Shown: positions 17,896 through 25,663 of the stretch, piece after piece
Layout: each line of letters opens with the position of its first letter
How positions within the stretch are numbered: position 1 is the stretch's first letter
Source of the DNA: an uncultured Bacilli bacterium
GTDB lineage: Bacteria; Bacillota_I; Bacilli_A; RF39; UBA660
Length of the DNA: 61,149 nucleotides
Direction: 5' to 3'
Assembly: GCA_934098525.1 (NCBI GenBank)
Contig: CAKONZ010000008.1
Span: 1 to 61,149, forward strand
Program-made: the position numbers and the translations under genes
The notes under the pieces: generated by a model
Database searches by the model: none
Seen by the model: only the letters and a program-made list of their open reading frames with translations
Told to the model about the DNA's origin: nothing

Positions 17896-18090
17896 TTACC
17901 TTCTTTTTTTAAAGAAATAAATAATAGTAAACAAAATAAAAACTATGGAAATAAAAAACAAAATAAGTCTAATCTTAACCACAGTAGTAGGTATATCTCC
18001 AAAATGATACCAACTAAGATTTTCAAATACAAAAAACGTTATTAACAAGGAGACTAAAATTACCATTAAAAAAACAAATATTTTTTTCAT
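17896..18090 (-). CDS. small two-helix membrane protein
   Basis: 64 residues with two strongly hydrophobic segments (IFVFLMVILVSLLITFFVF and IRLILFFISIVFILFTIIYFF) joined by a short polar loop, ending in KKRR. The topology resembles LapA/DUF1049 proteins, but the sequence is too short to assign. GGAGGATTT precedes ATG. It lies 11 bases after the COG2426 gene on the same strand, probably in one transcript. Confidence 0.65.
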   Translation of the reverse strand: MKKIFVFLMVILVSLLITFFVFENLSWYHFGDIPTTVVKIRLILFFISIVFILFTIIYFFKKRR

Positions 18091-18101
18091 AAATCCTCCA
18101 A

Positions 18102-18668
18102 TTATCTTTTATTTTTCTTTTTATTTATAACAATAGAAACTACAATTAAAATAAGTATAACTAAAACAATAGCAACAACTCCAACAAATCCTAAAATAGA
18201 AACTATTTTACTACCAAAAGACATAATAATACCTGCTAATAAAACACCCAAAGTAACTGCTAAAATACTAGTCTTAAAATCTATCTTCAAAAAACTAGCA
18301 GCTAAAGTTCCAGTCCAAGCCCCAGTACCAGGTAAAGGTATACCAACAAAAATCATTAGAGCCCAAAATATTCCACTATTCCCAGCTGATTTTCTTAACT
18401 TGTCTCCACCTTTTTCTCCCTTTTCTAAACACCATTTACAGAACTTACCAATTAATTTTTTATTCTTTCCCCACTCTAAAACCTTTCTAGCAAACAGATA
18501 TATAAAAGGAACAGGTAACATATTTCCAACTATAGCTATAGGATAATACAAAAATATATTTAAACCTAAACTCTCTGCTATTGGTATAGCACCTCTTAAC
18601 TCAACAATTGGTAACATAGATACAAAAAATACTATTAAATATTTAACAAATATAGGTAAACTTGCCAT
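18102..18668 (-). CDS. COG2426 small multidrug export-type membrane protein
   Basis: 188 residues with about five membrane segments. Family blocks seen are SMLPIVELRGAIPIAESLG and GIPLPGTGAWTGTLAASFL, both typical of the 'small multidrug export' family. The true substrate and even a transport role are unproven for this family. Strong ribosome site GAGGAGG. The C-terminus is lysine-rich (NKKKNKR). Confidence 0.8.
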   Translation of the reverse strand: MASLPIFVKYLIVFFVSMLPIVELRGAIPIAESLGLNIFLYYPIAIVGNMLPVPFIYLFARKVLEWGKNKKLIGKFCKWCLEKGEKGGDKLRKSAGNSGIFWALMIFVGIPLPGTGAWTGTLAASFLKIDFKTSILAVTLGVLLAGIIMSFGSKIVSILGFVGVVAIVLVILILIVVSIVINKKKNKR

Positions 18669-18726
18669 GAATCCTCCTCAATAAACTTATTATCATTATA
18701 AACAATATTAAACTATAATTCAATTA

Positions 18727-18923
18727 TTAATCAAAATATACTTTCCAACTATTATCATAATAAGCATTAAAACACATTTCAATCTGTTCTTTTGTTGTCT
18801 TCTCATAAGCTAAATCAACAGGTAAACTATCAAGAGAAAAATAATCAAACTTAATAGTCTCTATATTATCAACAAAACTTCCTCCTACATAATCACATAA
18901 AATAAAAACTTTACAAACATCTT
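18727..18923 (-). pseudogene. 3' remnant of a NUDIX hydrolase gene
   Basis: The frame DVCKVFILCDYVGG...IETIKFDYFSLDSLP...KTTKEQIEMCFNAYYD resembles the C-terminal third of ADP-ribose-pyrophosphatase-like NUDIX proteins. It is preceded by a stop, has no start and lacks the NUDIX box. It is therefore a 5'-deleted fragment of ~60 codons, preceded by a terminator-like hairpin. Confidence 0.6.
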
Positions 18924-18926
18924 ATC

Positions 18927-18960
18927 TAAAAAAAAGAGACAAAATCCATAAACTGGATTT
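18927..18960 (-). terminator. terminator-like hairpin upstream of the NUDIX remnant
   Basis: Minus-strand stem AAATCCA/TGGATTT (7 bp, 5-base loop) then TGTCTC and a T-run. The preceding ~35 bases (GACGAGTGGCTTTCAAAGG) look non-random, so this could be the end of a small regulatory RNA. I cannot match it to a riboswitch class. Confidence 0.4.
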
Positions 18961-19131
18961 ACGTTTCTTCCTTTGAAAGCCACTCGTCTTATATACAAAA
19001 TTATACTATTATTTTTAATTTTTTTCAACTAACAAATTTTAATATTTAAAAATACATACTTTAATATTTCCATTATAATTATTTATTTTTTTCAACACCA
19101 GTTATAATATAGAAACCAATCAAAACATATG
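18961..19131. other. intergenic region without a recognised gene
   Basis: AT-rich spacer between the NUDIX remnant with its hairpin and the TraX-like gene. I see no open frame of useful length here beyond the structured stretch mentioned in the neighbouring entry. Confidence 0.6.
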
Positions 19132-19875
19132 TTAATTAAATAATAATGGTATATTTCCATATATTGTTATCCTTAATATTCCTATAATAACTAAATGTAA
19201 TGGATAATATAGGTAGAAAAACCATTTCATCCAATTTAGTTTACCTTTTTGTCCATTATACATGTTAAGTAATGGATATACCAATATAACTGCTAATGTA
19301 ATTAATCCATAAGTTTTGCTTACAAATAAATATGAAATTATTGCATAAATTAATATCCAGAAACTCATACTTATAATTTGTTTCTTTAAATTACCTCTAT
19401 TGGAATACATATATAAAATTGCCATTACTGATATACAACTCCAATCTGATGAAAAAGTTATAATATTTATTAAAATAATTAATATCCATTTTTGCCACTC
19501 TTTTAAATTAGTTTTACAATTTACAATATAAAGAGCAACTACTGACCAAGCAAGAGACCACATAATACTTGTTTGATTAAAAATATTTCCTGAACTAAAT
19601 GGTATATAATTTATACCAAAAGCAAAACAATATGCAAAATGAGATATCATAGCAAAGATAAACAATCTTAAAATATATTTTTTTAAATTTTTAGTATAAT
19701 AAAAACCTTCACAAATAAAGAAAAACATAATAGGAGCAGTTAATCTACCAATTATATGTAAAATATTTGAAATTATATTATTAGGCATTCCTGGATAGAT
19801 TAAATCTGCAACATGATCAATTGTCATTGCTATAATTGCTATTAATTTTAAATGATTAGAATTCAATTTTTTCAT
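19132..19875 (-). CDS. TraX-family membrane protein
   Basis: 247 residues with about eight membrane helices. The N-terminus NSNHLKLIAIIAMTIDHVAD and the IGRLTAPIMFFFICEGFYYTKN block are characteristic of TraX, named for F-pilin N-acetylation. Chromosomal homologues in Bacillota are widespread and their substrate is unknown; an acyltransferase role at the membrane is the best guess. It is preceded by AGGTGATGTA and sits alone between two decayed genes. Confidence 0.8.
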   Translation of the reverse strand: MKKLNSNHLKLIAIIAMTIDHVADLIYPGMPNNIISNILHIIGRLTAPIMFFFICEGFYYTKNLKKYILRLFIFAMISHFAYCFAFGINYIPFSSGNIFNQTSIMWSLAWSVVALYIVNCKTNLKEWQKWILIILINIITFSSDWSCISVMAILYMYSNRGNLKKQIISMSFWILIYAIISYLFVSKTYGLITLAVILVYPLLNMYNGQKGKLNWMKWFFYLYYPLHLVIIGILRITIYGNIPLLFN

Positions 19876-19902
19876 TACATCACCTACTTAATAAATTATT
19901 TT

Positions 19903-20602
19903 TTAATTATTATCAATTTGTTTAATATTTTTACTACTTGAACTACTTACTATTTTTTTACCAGTCTCTTTTTCTATTTGTTCTTTAGCAGTTTTTGCAA
20001 CATTACCACCTTTTACAATAGATTTCTTAACACTATTATAACCTGAATCAGCTGAACTCTTAGATATTTCTGTAGAAGATACTTCGGCAAGCATATTAAG
20101 TACCAATTCCATATTAGTCATATTATCTCTTAAGTTTTCTTTTTTTAGATTTTTTATTTCTTTATATTCACTCACAGAATATCCACTCCATACCTTAGTT
20201 AAAATATTAGTTAATATTGCAAAATCTTTACTTGTTTCTATTCCTTTATTCTTTAATTCATCTGAATATCCTTTTCTTTTATATGCTTCAAGAGCACGAT
20301 TAATAGTAAGTCCTGGATCATATTCTTCATCTATTCTTTCTTTACCAAGTCTTGCAAGCCAAAGTTTAATTGGTTCAGCTTTTTTTGAAGGAACAGATTC
20401 AACAAGTCTAAACATTCCTTCAATATCTACAACATCAGTCATGCGTTTTTTCCATCTTGAGACAATAATTTCAACTGGTTACAATTTGTAACCGTTTCAT
20501 TTCCCTCTTTTTTCAATCTATTTTTTAACCAATTCCAATATTTTCTAGGTTCAGTACTATCAGTCAGTACTTCAATCATATCAACTACACTAATATAAAC
20601 CT
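19903..20602 (-). pseudogene. Bro-N / phage antirepressor-like gene, frameshifted and 5'-truncated
   Basis: The frame from ATG 20442 gives MTDVVDIEGMFRLVESVPSKK, EPIKLWLARLGKERIDEEYDPGL and GYSVSEYKEIKNLKKENLRDNMTN, typical of Bro-N antirepressor-like proteins. The missing N-terminal part continues upstream in another frame (SVVDMIEVLTDSTEPRKYW, LKLLSQDGK). It joins only if the A-run at about 20447-20452 had seven A instead of six. The frame has no start of its own before it meets the rlm stop. From memory of the family, ~20 residues also seem absent after YSDE. Probably a dead prophage remnant; a sequencing slip in the A-run would explain only the frameshift. Confidence 0.7.
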
Positions 20603-21796
20603 TTATTTAAGTTTCAAAAAACACACACATTCCACATGTTCTGTACACGGAAACATATTAATTATACTAATTTCTTCAACCACATATTTATTAACCAAAG
20701 AATTCAAATTATCCTTTAACGTTTTTGGATTACAAGAAACATATATAATCTTCTTAGAACTTAATTTTAATAAATTATTTATTACTTTGTTTGATAAACC
20801 ACTTCTAGGAGGATCAACAATAATAGTATCGTATTTATCATTAATCATTTTGTAAGAATCAGAACATATAAAATCAATATTTTCTATATTATTTAATTTT
20901 TTATTTATATTAGCATTTTTAATAGCATCTTTATTTATTTCTATTCCTAATATTTTCTTATAATTTTTACTCAAATATATACCAATAGTACCAGTTCCAC
21001 AATATAAATCAAGTAAACTATTTCCAGAACCAGCATATTCTAAAACTTTATCATATATCTTAATCATACCTTCTTTATTCACTTGAAAGAAAGAATCAGG
21101 ATAAATAGTATACTTAATTCCATTTATATTATCAACTAAATACTCATCTCCATAAATTAATTTATCATTAAAATATAAAGATTTCAAATTAGAATAAGAA
21201 ACTAATTTAATCAAATCTCTATCATTTAAACATCCATATATTTTAATCATAATATCATTATCATTAGCATTTCTAATAATAATTTTACTAACATCAGTCA
21301 AATCATAATCACTAAGTATTTTAATAAATTTATTAATTTCTTCATTAAGAAGTAAACAACAATTGATACATTCAAGTTCATTAGAATCCTTTTTATAATA
21401 ACCAATCTTACCATCACAGACATGTAAAGTAACCTTATTTCTATAATTATATCTCTCTAATGAAACAATATTTTTAACATTATAACCCTCAAACATTTTT
21501 AAAATACTATCATTCTTAACACTCAATTCCTTATCATAATCAACATGTAAAAAATTACATCCTCCACAAGAATAAAAATAAGGACAATCTATCTTTTTTC
21601 TATCTTCACTCTTTCTTAAAATCTCTATGACTTCTCCTATCATAAATCTCTTTTTAATATTAACAATTCTTATCCTAACAAGTTCCTTTAAAAAAACACC
21701 CTTTACAAAAATAACAATATTATTATATTTACTAAAACCATTACCATTACAATCTATATCAATAATTTCAACATCTAATACATCATTTATATTCAT
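20603..21796 (-). CDS. rlmD: RlmD/RlmCD-type 23S rRNA (uracil-5-)-methyltransferase
   Basis: SAM-dependent enzyme that makes 5-methyluridine in rRNA. An N-terminal TRAM domain (DVLDVEIIDIDCNGNGFSKY) is followed by a [4Fe-4S] cluster motif CPYFYSCGGCNFLH. The Rossmann part contains LLDLYCGTGTIGIYL and IIVDPPRSGL, and the catalytic cysteine lies in IYVSCNPKTLKDNL. About 397 residues. Start at 21796 (MNINDVLD), where GAGGAATGTG serves as ribosome site; an upstream in-frame extension has no family similarity. Whether it modifies U747, U1939 or both cannot be told from sequence. Confidence 0.88.
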   Translation of the reverse strand: MNINDVLDVEIIDIDCNGNGFSKYNNIVIFVKGVFLKELVRIRIVNIKKRFMIGEVIEILRKSEDRKKIDCPYFYSCGGCNFLHVDYDKELSVKNDSILKMFEGYNVKNIVSLERYNYRNKVTLHVCDGKIGYYKKDSNELECINCCLLLNEEINKFIKILSDYDLTDVSKIIIRNANDNDIMIKIYGCLNDRDLIKLVSYSNLKSLYFNDKLIYGDEYLVDNINGIKYTIYPDSFFQVNKEGMIKIYDKVLEYAGSGNSLLDLYCGTGTIGIYLSKNYKKILGIEINKDAIKNANINKKLNNIENIDFICSDSYKMINDKYDTIIVDPPRSGLSNKVINNLLKLSSKKIIYVSCNPKTLKDNLNSLVNKYVVEEISIINMFPCTEHVECVCFLKLK

Positions 21797-21899
21797 ATTT
21801 TCACATTCCTCTAATAAATTATAACATATATAAGTATAATGAATATGATTTTTCTTGACTTTTAGCACCACTTTCATTATAATTATTACTGCATATACA

Positions 21900-21928
21900 T
21901 TGAACAGCACTATTTTTAATATTTAAAA
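21900..21928 (+). promoter_or_regulatory. candidate promoter for rpsD
   Basis: TTGAAC and TTAAAA are spaced by 17 bases, ~120 bases before the rpsD start. The -10 is imperfect. Confidence 0.4.
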
Positions 21929-22048
21929 TGTGTCTTATTGAGAGTGTTAGTAACTTTTGCTGTTAAGCGAAAACAACATTTGACACCCTTTAAAAAGTTA
22001 AAAATATTTTCGATGTTTATGAAAATAAACTATTGAAAGGAGAAAATT
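21929..22048 (+). promoter_or_regulatory. rpsD 5' leader, possible S4 autoregulatory RNA
   Basis: About 120 untranslated bases with pairing potential (TTTTGC/GCGAAAA around 21955-21974; GTGT near 21943 with ACAC near 21983) precede the ribosome site GAAAGGAG. In Bacillota, S4 represses its own mRNA by binding such a leader. The secondary structure here was judged by eye only. Confidence 0.4.
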
Positions 22049-22651
22049 ATGTCAAGATATACAGGTTCTAGTTATAAACAAGCTCGTCGTACTAACTTCT
22101 CTTTACTTGAAAATGGTAAAGAATTAGCTCGTCGTCCATATGGTCCAGGACAACATGGTCAAGATCGTAAAAGAAAAGCTTCAAGTTATAGTGATCAATT
22201 AAAAGAAAAACAAAAAGTTAGATTCATGTATGGATTAAACGAAAGACAATTTGCTAAAACTTTTAAAGAAGCTGGTAAATTAAAAGGTATTCATGGTACT
22301 AACTTATTAATTTTACTTGAATCTAGATTAGATAACTTAGTTTATCGTTTAGGATTTGCACCAACAAGAAGAGCCGCTAGACAATTAGTTAATCATGGAC
22401 ACATTACTGTTAATGGTAAAAAGGTAGATATTCCTTCTTATCGTGTAAAAGTTGGTTCTACTATCGGATTAAGAGAAGAATCAAAAGATCATAAAGCAGT
22501 AAAAGAAGCATTATCAAAAGTAATTAAAAGAGCTGAATTTGTAACATTCGATGATAGTAAAACACTTGGAACATTTGTAAGACTTCCTGAAAGAAGTGAA
22601 TTAAATCCAGAAATAAATGAAGAACTAATCGTTGAATTCTACAATAGATAA
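22049..22651 (+). CDS. rpsD: 30S ribosomal protein S4
   Basis: Primary 16S rRNA-binding protein that nucleates 30S assembly. Seen: SRYTGSSYKQARRTNFSLL at the N-terminus, RRPYGPGQHGQ, and the S4 RNA-binding domain LLESRLDNLVYRLGFAPTRRAARQLVNHGHITVNGKKV. 200 residues, the C-minus (zinc-free) form. Codon use is richer in CGT/GGT than in neighbours, as expected for a highly expressed gene. It is monocistronic with a strong terminator. Confidence 0.98.
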   Translation: MSRYTGSSYKQARRTNFSLLENGKELARRPYGPGQHGQDRKRKASSYSDQLKEKQKVRFMYGLNERQFAKTFKEAGKLKGIHGTNLLILLESRLDNLVYRLGFAPTRRAARQLVNHGHITVNGKKVDIPSYRVKVGSTIGLREESKDHKAVKEALSKVIKRAEFVTFDDSKTLGTFVRLPERSELNPEINEELIVEFYNR

Positions 22652-22658
22652 AAATAAC

Positions 22659-22690
22659 AAAAGTGAATATAGAAATATATTCACTTTTTT
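22659..22690. terminator. terminator after rpsD (bidirectional)
   Basis: A 13-bp stem AAAAGTGAATATA/TATATTCACTTTT closed by a GAAA tetraloop, followed by T-runs. It is usable from both strands between rpsD and parE. Confidence 0.85.
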
Positions 22691-22700
22691 AATAAAATTA

Positions 22701-22722
22701 AAAAGGTTATTTCTAACCTTTT
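22701..22722 (-). terminator. terminator overlapping the parE stop
   Basis: AAAAGGTTA-TTTC-TAACCTTTT. On the minus strand the last parE codons and TAG stop form one arm. Confidence 0.7.
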
Positions 22723-24620
22723 ATTTTGTAATCATCCTCCAAAGAAAACTCTACATTTTCATCTATCCATTCTTTTCTAGGTTCAACTTTATCACCCATC
22801 AAAACACTAACTCTTTTTTCTGCTAAAGAAGCATCATCAATATTAACTTTAATAAGTGTTCTAGTATCAGGTGCCATAGTAGTTTCCCATAATTGATCAG
22901 CATTCATTTCACCCAATCCTTTATATCTTTGTAACTCATATTTCTTACCTTGAGTCATTTCTTTTAACTCTTCATTAGTATAAGCATATGAGACATCCTT
23001 ACCAATTGTAATCTTATATAAAGGTGGCATAGCTATATAAAGCTTACCAAGTTCTATTAAAGGCCTCATATATCTATAAAAGAAAGTAAGCAACAAACAC
23101 TGAATATGTGCTCCATCATCATCAGCATCGGTCATTATAATTACCTTATCATATTCTATATCATCAGAAATAAAATTAGATCCAGATCCTGCTCCAATAG
23201 TATGAATCATTGTATTAATTTCCTCATTTTTCAATATATCTTCAAACTTTGCCTTTTCTGTATTTAAAACTTTTCCTCTCAATGGTAAAATAGCTTGAAA
23301 TCTTCTATCTCTACCCTGTTTTGCAGAACCACCAGCTGAATCACCCTCTACTAAGAATAACTCTTTTTGAGTTTTGTCACGAGAAGTAGCTGGAGTTAAC
23401 TTTCCTGACAATAATTTTTCTTTAGCATTTTTATTTTTACCTTTTCTTATTTCTTCTCTAGCTTTTCTGGCAGCCTCTCTAGCCAACTTACTCTTTAAAG
23501 ATTTATCTATAATATCAGTAGCAATTTTCTTATTTTCCTCTAAGAAGAACAATAACTTTTCAACAGCAATAGCCTCAACAGCACTTTTAGCAGCAGGTGA
23601 ACCAAGTTTAGATTTTGTTTGACCCTCAAATTGTAACAAAGCTTCAGGTATTTTTAAAGAAATTATAGCGGTAAGTCCCTCTCTAACATCAGTACCATCA
23701 AAAGTAGAATTTTTATTCTTAAAAAATCCATTATTCTTAGCATAATCATTAAAAACCCTTGTCAAAGCTGTTTTAAAACCAACTTCATGTGTTCCACCAT
23801 CAGTAGTTTTAACATTATTAACAAATGATACAATATTTTCATTATAAGAATCAGTATATTGGAAAGCTATATCTACCTCTATACCATTTTTTTCTCCACT
23901 AAAACTATATATCTTATGAAGAGGAGTCTTATTTTCATTAATCATTTCAACAAAAGAAACCAACCCGTCATCATAGTGATATTTAATATCTTTCTTATCT
24001 TCTAAATCATCTATTTCAACAGTAAGCCCCTTAATTAAAAAAGCTGATTCTTGCATTCTTTCACTTATTGTAGTAAAAGAAAAATTAGTAGTAGAAAAAA
24101 TACTATCATCTGGTAAAAATCTAACAGTAGTACCAGTTTGTCTAGTTGGACCAATCTTTTTCAAAGGAACAGCTACTTTTCCACCATTTTCAAACTTTAT
24201 ATAATACTCATAACCATCTCTTTTAATAGTTACTTCCAACCATTTAGATAAAGCATTAACAACAGATGCACCAACTCCATGAAGTCCTCCTGAAACTTTA
24301 TATCCACTTGTCTCAAATTTACCACCAGCATGAAGTACCGTAAATATAACCTCTGGTGTAGAAATACCAGACGAATGCATTCCAGTAGGAAGTCCTCTAC
24401 CATGATCTTCTACTGAAATACTTTTATCTTCATGCAAAGTTATTTTAATATAATCTCCAAAACCATTTATTACTTCATCTATCGAATTATCAACAATTTC
24501 CCATACTAAATGATGTAAACCTCTTTTATCTGTAGAGCCTATATACATACCAGGTCTCTTTCTAACTGCCTCAAGACCTTCAAGTATCTTTATACTATCT
24601 TCATTATACTTAAGTGCCAT
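22713..24620 (-). CDS. parE: DNA topoisomerase IV subunit B
   Basis: ATPase subunit that partners ParC. The GHKL ATP site is seen as WEIVDNSIDEVINGF, DHGRGLPTGMH and GGLHGVGASVVNALS, and the TOPRIM domain as LVEGDSAGGSAKQGRDR and DADDDGAHI. The phrases SKLGSPAAKSAVE and RFQAILPLRGKVLNTEKAKFEDILKNEEI fit ParE better than GyrB. 635 residues. Unusually for Bacillota it is not adjacent to parC (7857-10376). Preceded by GGAGATGAT. Confidence 0.92.
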   Translation of the reverse strand: MALKYNEDSIKILEGLEAVRKRPGMYIGSTDKRGLHHLVWEIVDNSIDEVINGFGDYIKITLHEDKSISVEDHGRGLPTGMHSSGISTPEVIFTVLHAGGKFETSGYKVSGGLHGVGASVVNALSKWLEVTIKRDGYEYYIKFENGGKVAVPLKKIGPTRQTGTTVRFLPDDSIFSTTNFSFTTISERMQESAFLIKGLTVEIDDLEDKKDIKYHYDDGLVSFVEMINENKTPLHKIYSFSGEKNGIEVDIAFQYTDSYNENIVSFVNNVKTTDGGTHEVGFKTALTRVFNDYAKNNGFFKNKNSTFDGTDVREGLTAIISLKIPEALLQFEGQTKSKLGSPAAKSAVEAIAVEKLLFFLEENKKIATDIIDKSLKSKLAREAARKAREEIRKGKNKNAKEKLLSGKLTPATSRDKTQKELFLVEGDSAGGSAKQGRDRRFQAILPLRGKVLNTEKAKFEDILKNEEINTMIHTIGAGSGSNFISDDIEYDKVIIMTDADDDGAHIQCLLLTFFYRYMRPLIELGKLYIAMPPLYKITIGKDVSYAYTNEELKEMTQGKKYELQRYKGLGEMNADQLWETTMAPDTRTLIKVNIDDASLAEKRVSVLMGDKVEPRKEWIDENVEFSLEDDYKIKG

Positions 24621-24684
24621 ATCATCATCTCCATATATATTATATCTTAAAACCCAAAGAAAAAAAAGAAAAATAAAACATAAG

Positions 24685-24714
24685 TATAAAAAAAGAAATC
24701 AAAAAGATTTCTTT
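24685..24714 (-). terminator. terminator after the glycosyltransferase operon
   Basis: Stem AAAGAAATC/GATTTCTTT with a five-base loop and a T-run on the minus strand, abutting the stop codon at 24713-24715. Confidence 0.75.
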
Positions 24715-25663
24715 AATCCAATATAGATTCAATAATATATCTAGGTCTATGTTTAGTTTCACTATATATTTTTCCTATATATTCTCCTATTACTCCAATA
24801 CACAATGTTTGAATACCACCTATTAACCAAATTGAACATATTATAAATGTCCAACCCGATACAGTCTTACCAGCAATCTTTACAATAATAGCATATAGTA
24901 AAATAATAAAACTTATAAATAATATAATAAATCCAATAAACATAATCATTCTTAAAGGTTTAACACTAAAAGAAGTAATACCATCTATAGCAAAAGAAAC
25001 CATTTTTTTCAAAGGATACTTAGAACTACCTGCTACTCTTTCATTTCTTTCATAATAAGCTATATCTGTTTTATAACCCAATTGAGGAACTATACTTCTT
25101 AAAAATAAATTAACTTCTTTATAATTACTAAGAGCCTCTAATGCTCTCTTACTCATTAATCTACAATCAGCATGATTAAAAATAACTTCAACTCCCATAA
25201 GACTCATAAACTTATAAAATCCTAAAGCTGTAGTCCTCTTAAAAAATGTATCTTTCTTTCTAGAACTACGAACTCCATAAACAATATCAGCACCAGCATT
25301 ATACTTCTTTATCATATCATCCATAACATTAATATCATCTTGTAAATCAGCATCCATACTAATACTAATATCACAATGATCCTTAGCGTACATAAGTCCT
25401 GCAAATAAAGCGTTTTGATGTCCCTTATTTCTTGATAAATTTATACCTACATACATATTATTATCTTTATGCATAGAAGAAATAATATCCCATGTCTTAT
25501 CCTTAGAACCATCATTTACTAAAACAACTTTACTGTTTTTACTAATTAAACCATTATTTATTAAATCATTCATCTTTTTATCTAACTCTTTTTTAGTATA
25601 TAGTAACGCATCTTCTTCATTATAACAAGGAATAACCAAATTAAGTATTAAGTCACTTTTCAT
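24713..25663 (-). CDS. GtrB-like polyprenyl-phosphate glycosyltransferase (GT2)
   Basis: Transfers a sugar from a nucleotide donor to a polyprenyl phosphate at the inner membrane face. The GT-A domain shows LVIPCYNEEDALLYTKKEL, VLVNDGSKDKTW, NLSRNKGHQNALFAGL and the metal site SMDADLQDD. Two C-terminal membrane helices follow (MIMFIGFIILFISFIILLY, TFIICSIWLIGGIQTLCIGV), as in GtrB/YkcC/CsbB proteins. ~316 residues. Start taken at 25663 with GAGGTGTG upstream. It overlaps the preceding membrane gene by 11 bases, so translation is coupled. Confidence 0.88.
   Translation of the reverse strand: MKSDLILNLVIPCYNEEDALLYTKKELDKKMNDLINNGLISKNSKVVLVNDGSKDKTWDIISSMHKDNNMYVGINLSRNKGHQNALFAGLMYAKDHCDISISMDADLQDDINVMDDMIKKYNAGADIVYGVRSSRKKDTFFKRTTALGFYKFMSLMGVEVIFNHADCRLMSKRALEALSNYKEVNLFLRSIVPQLGYKTDIAYYERNERVAGSSKYPLKKMVSFAIDGITSFSVKPLRMIMFIGFIILFISFIILLYAIIVKIAGKTVSGWTFIICSIWLIGGIQTLCIGVIGEYIGKIYSETKHRPRYIIESILD

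Noticed and set aside
20603..21910. N-terminal extension of the rRNA methyltransferase beyond 21796
   Set aside because: The extra 38 residues are hydrophobic and unlike the TRAM start, and GAGGAATGTG supports the ATG at 21796.
22713..24620. GyrB instead of ParE
   Set aside because: Signature stretches (SKLGSPAAKSAVE, LPTGMH) fit ParE, and a ParC gene is present in the window. Not absolute without an alignment.
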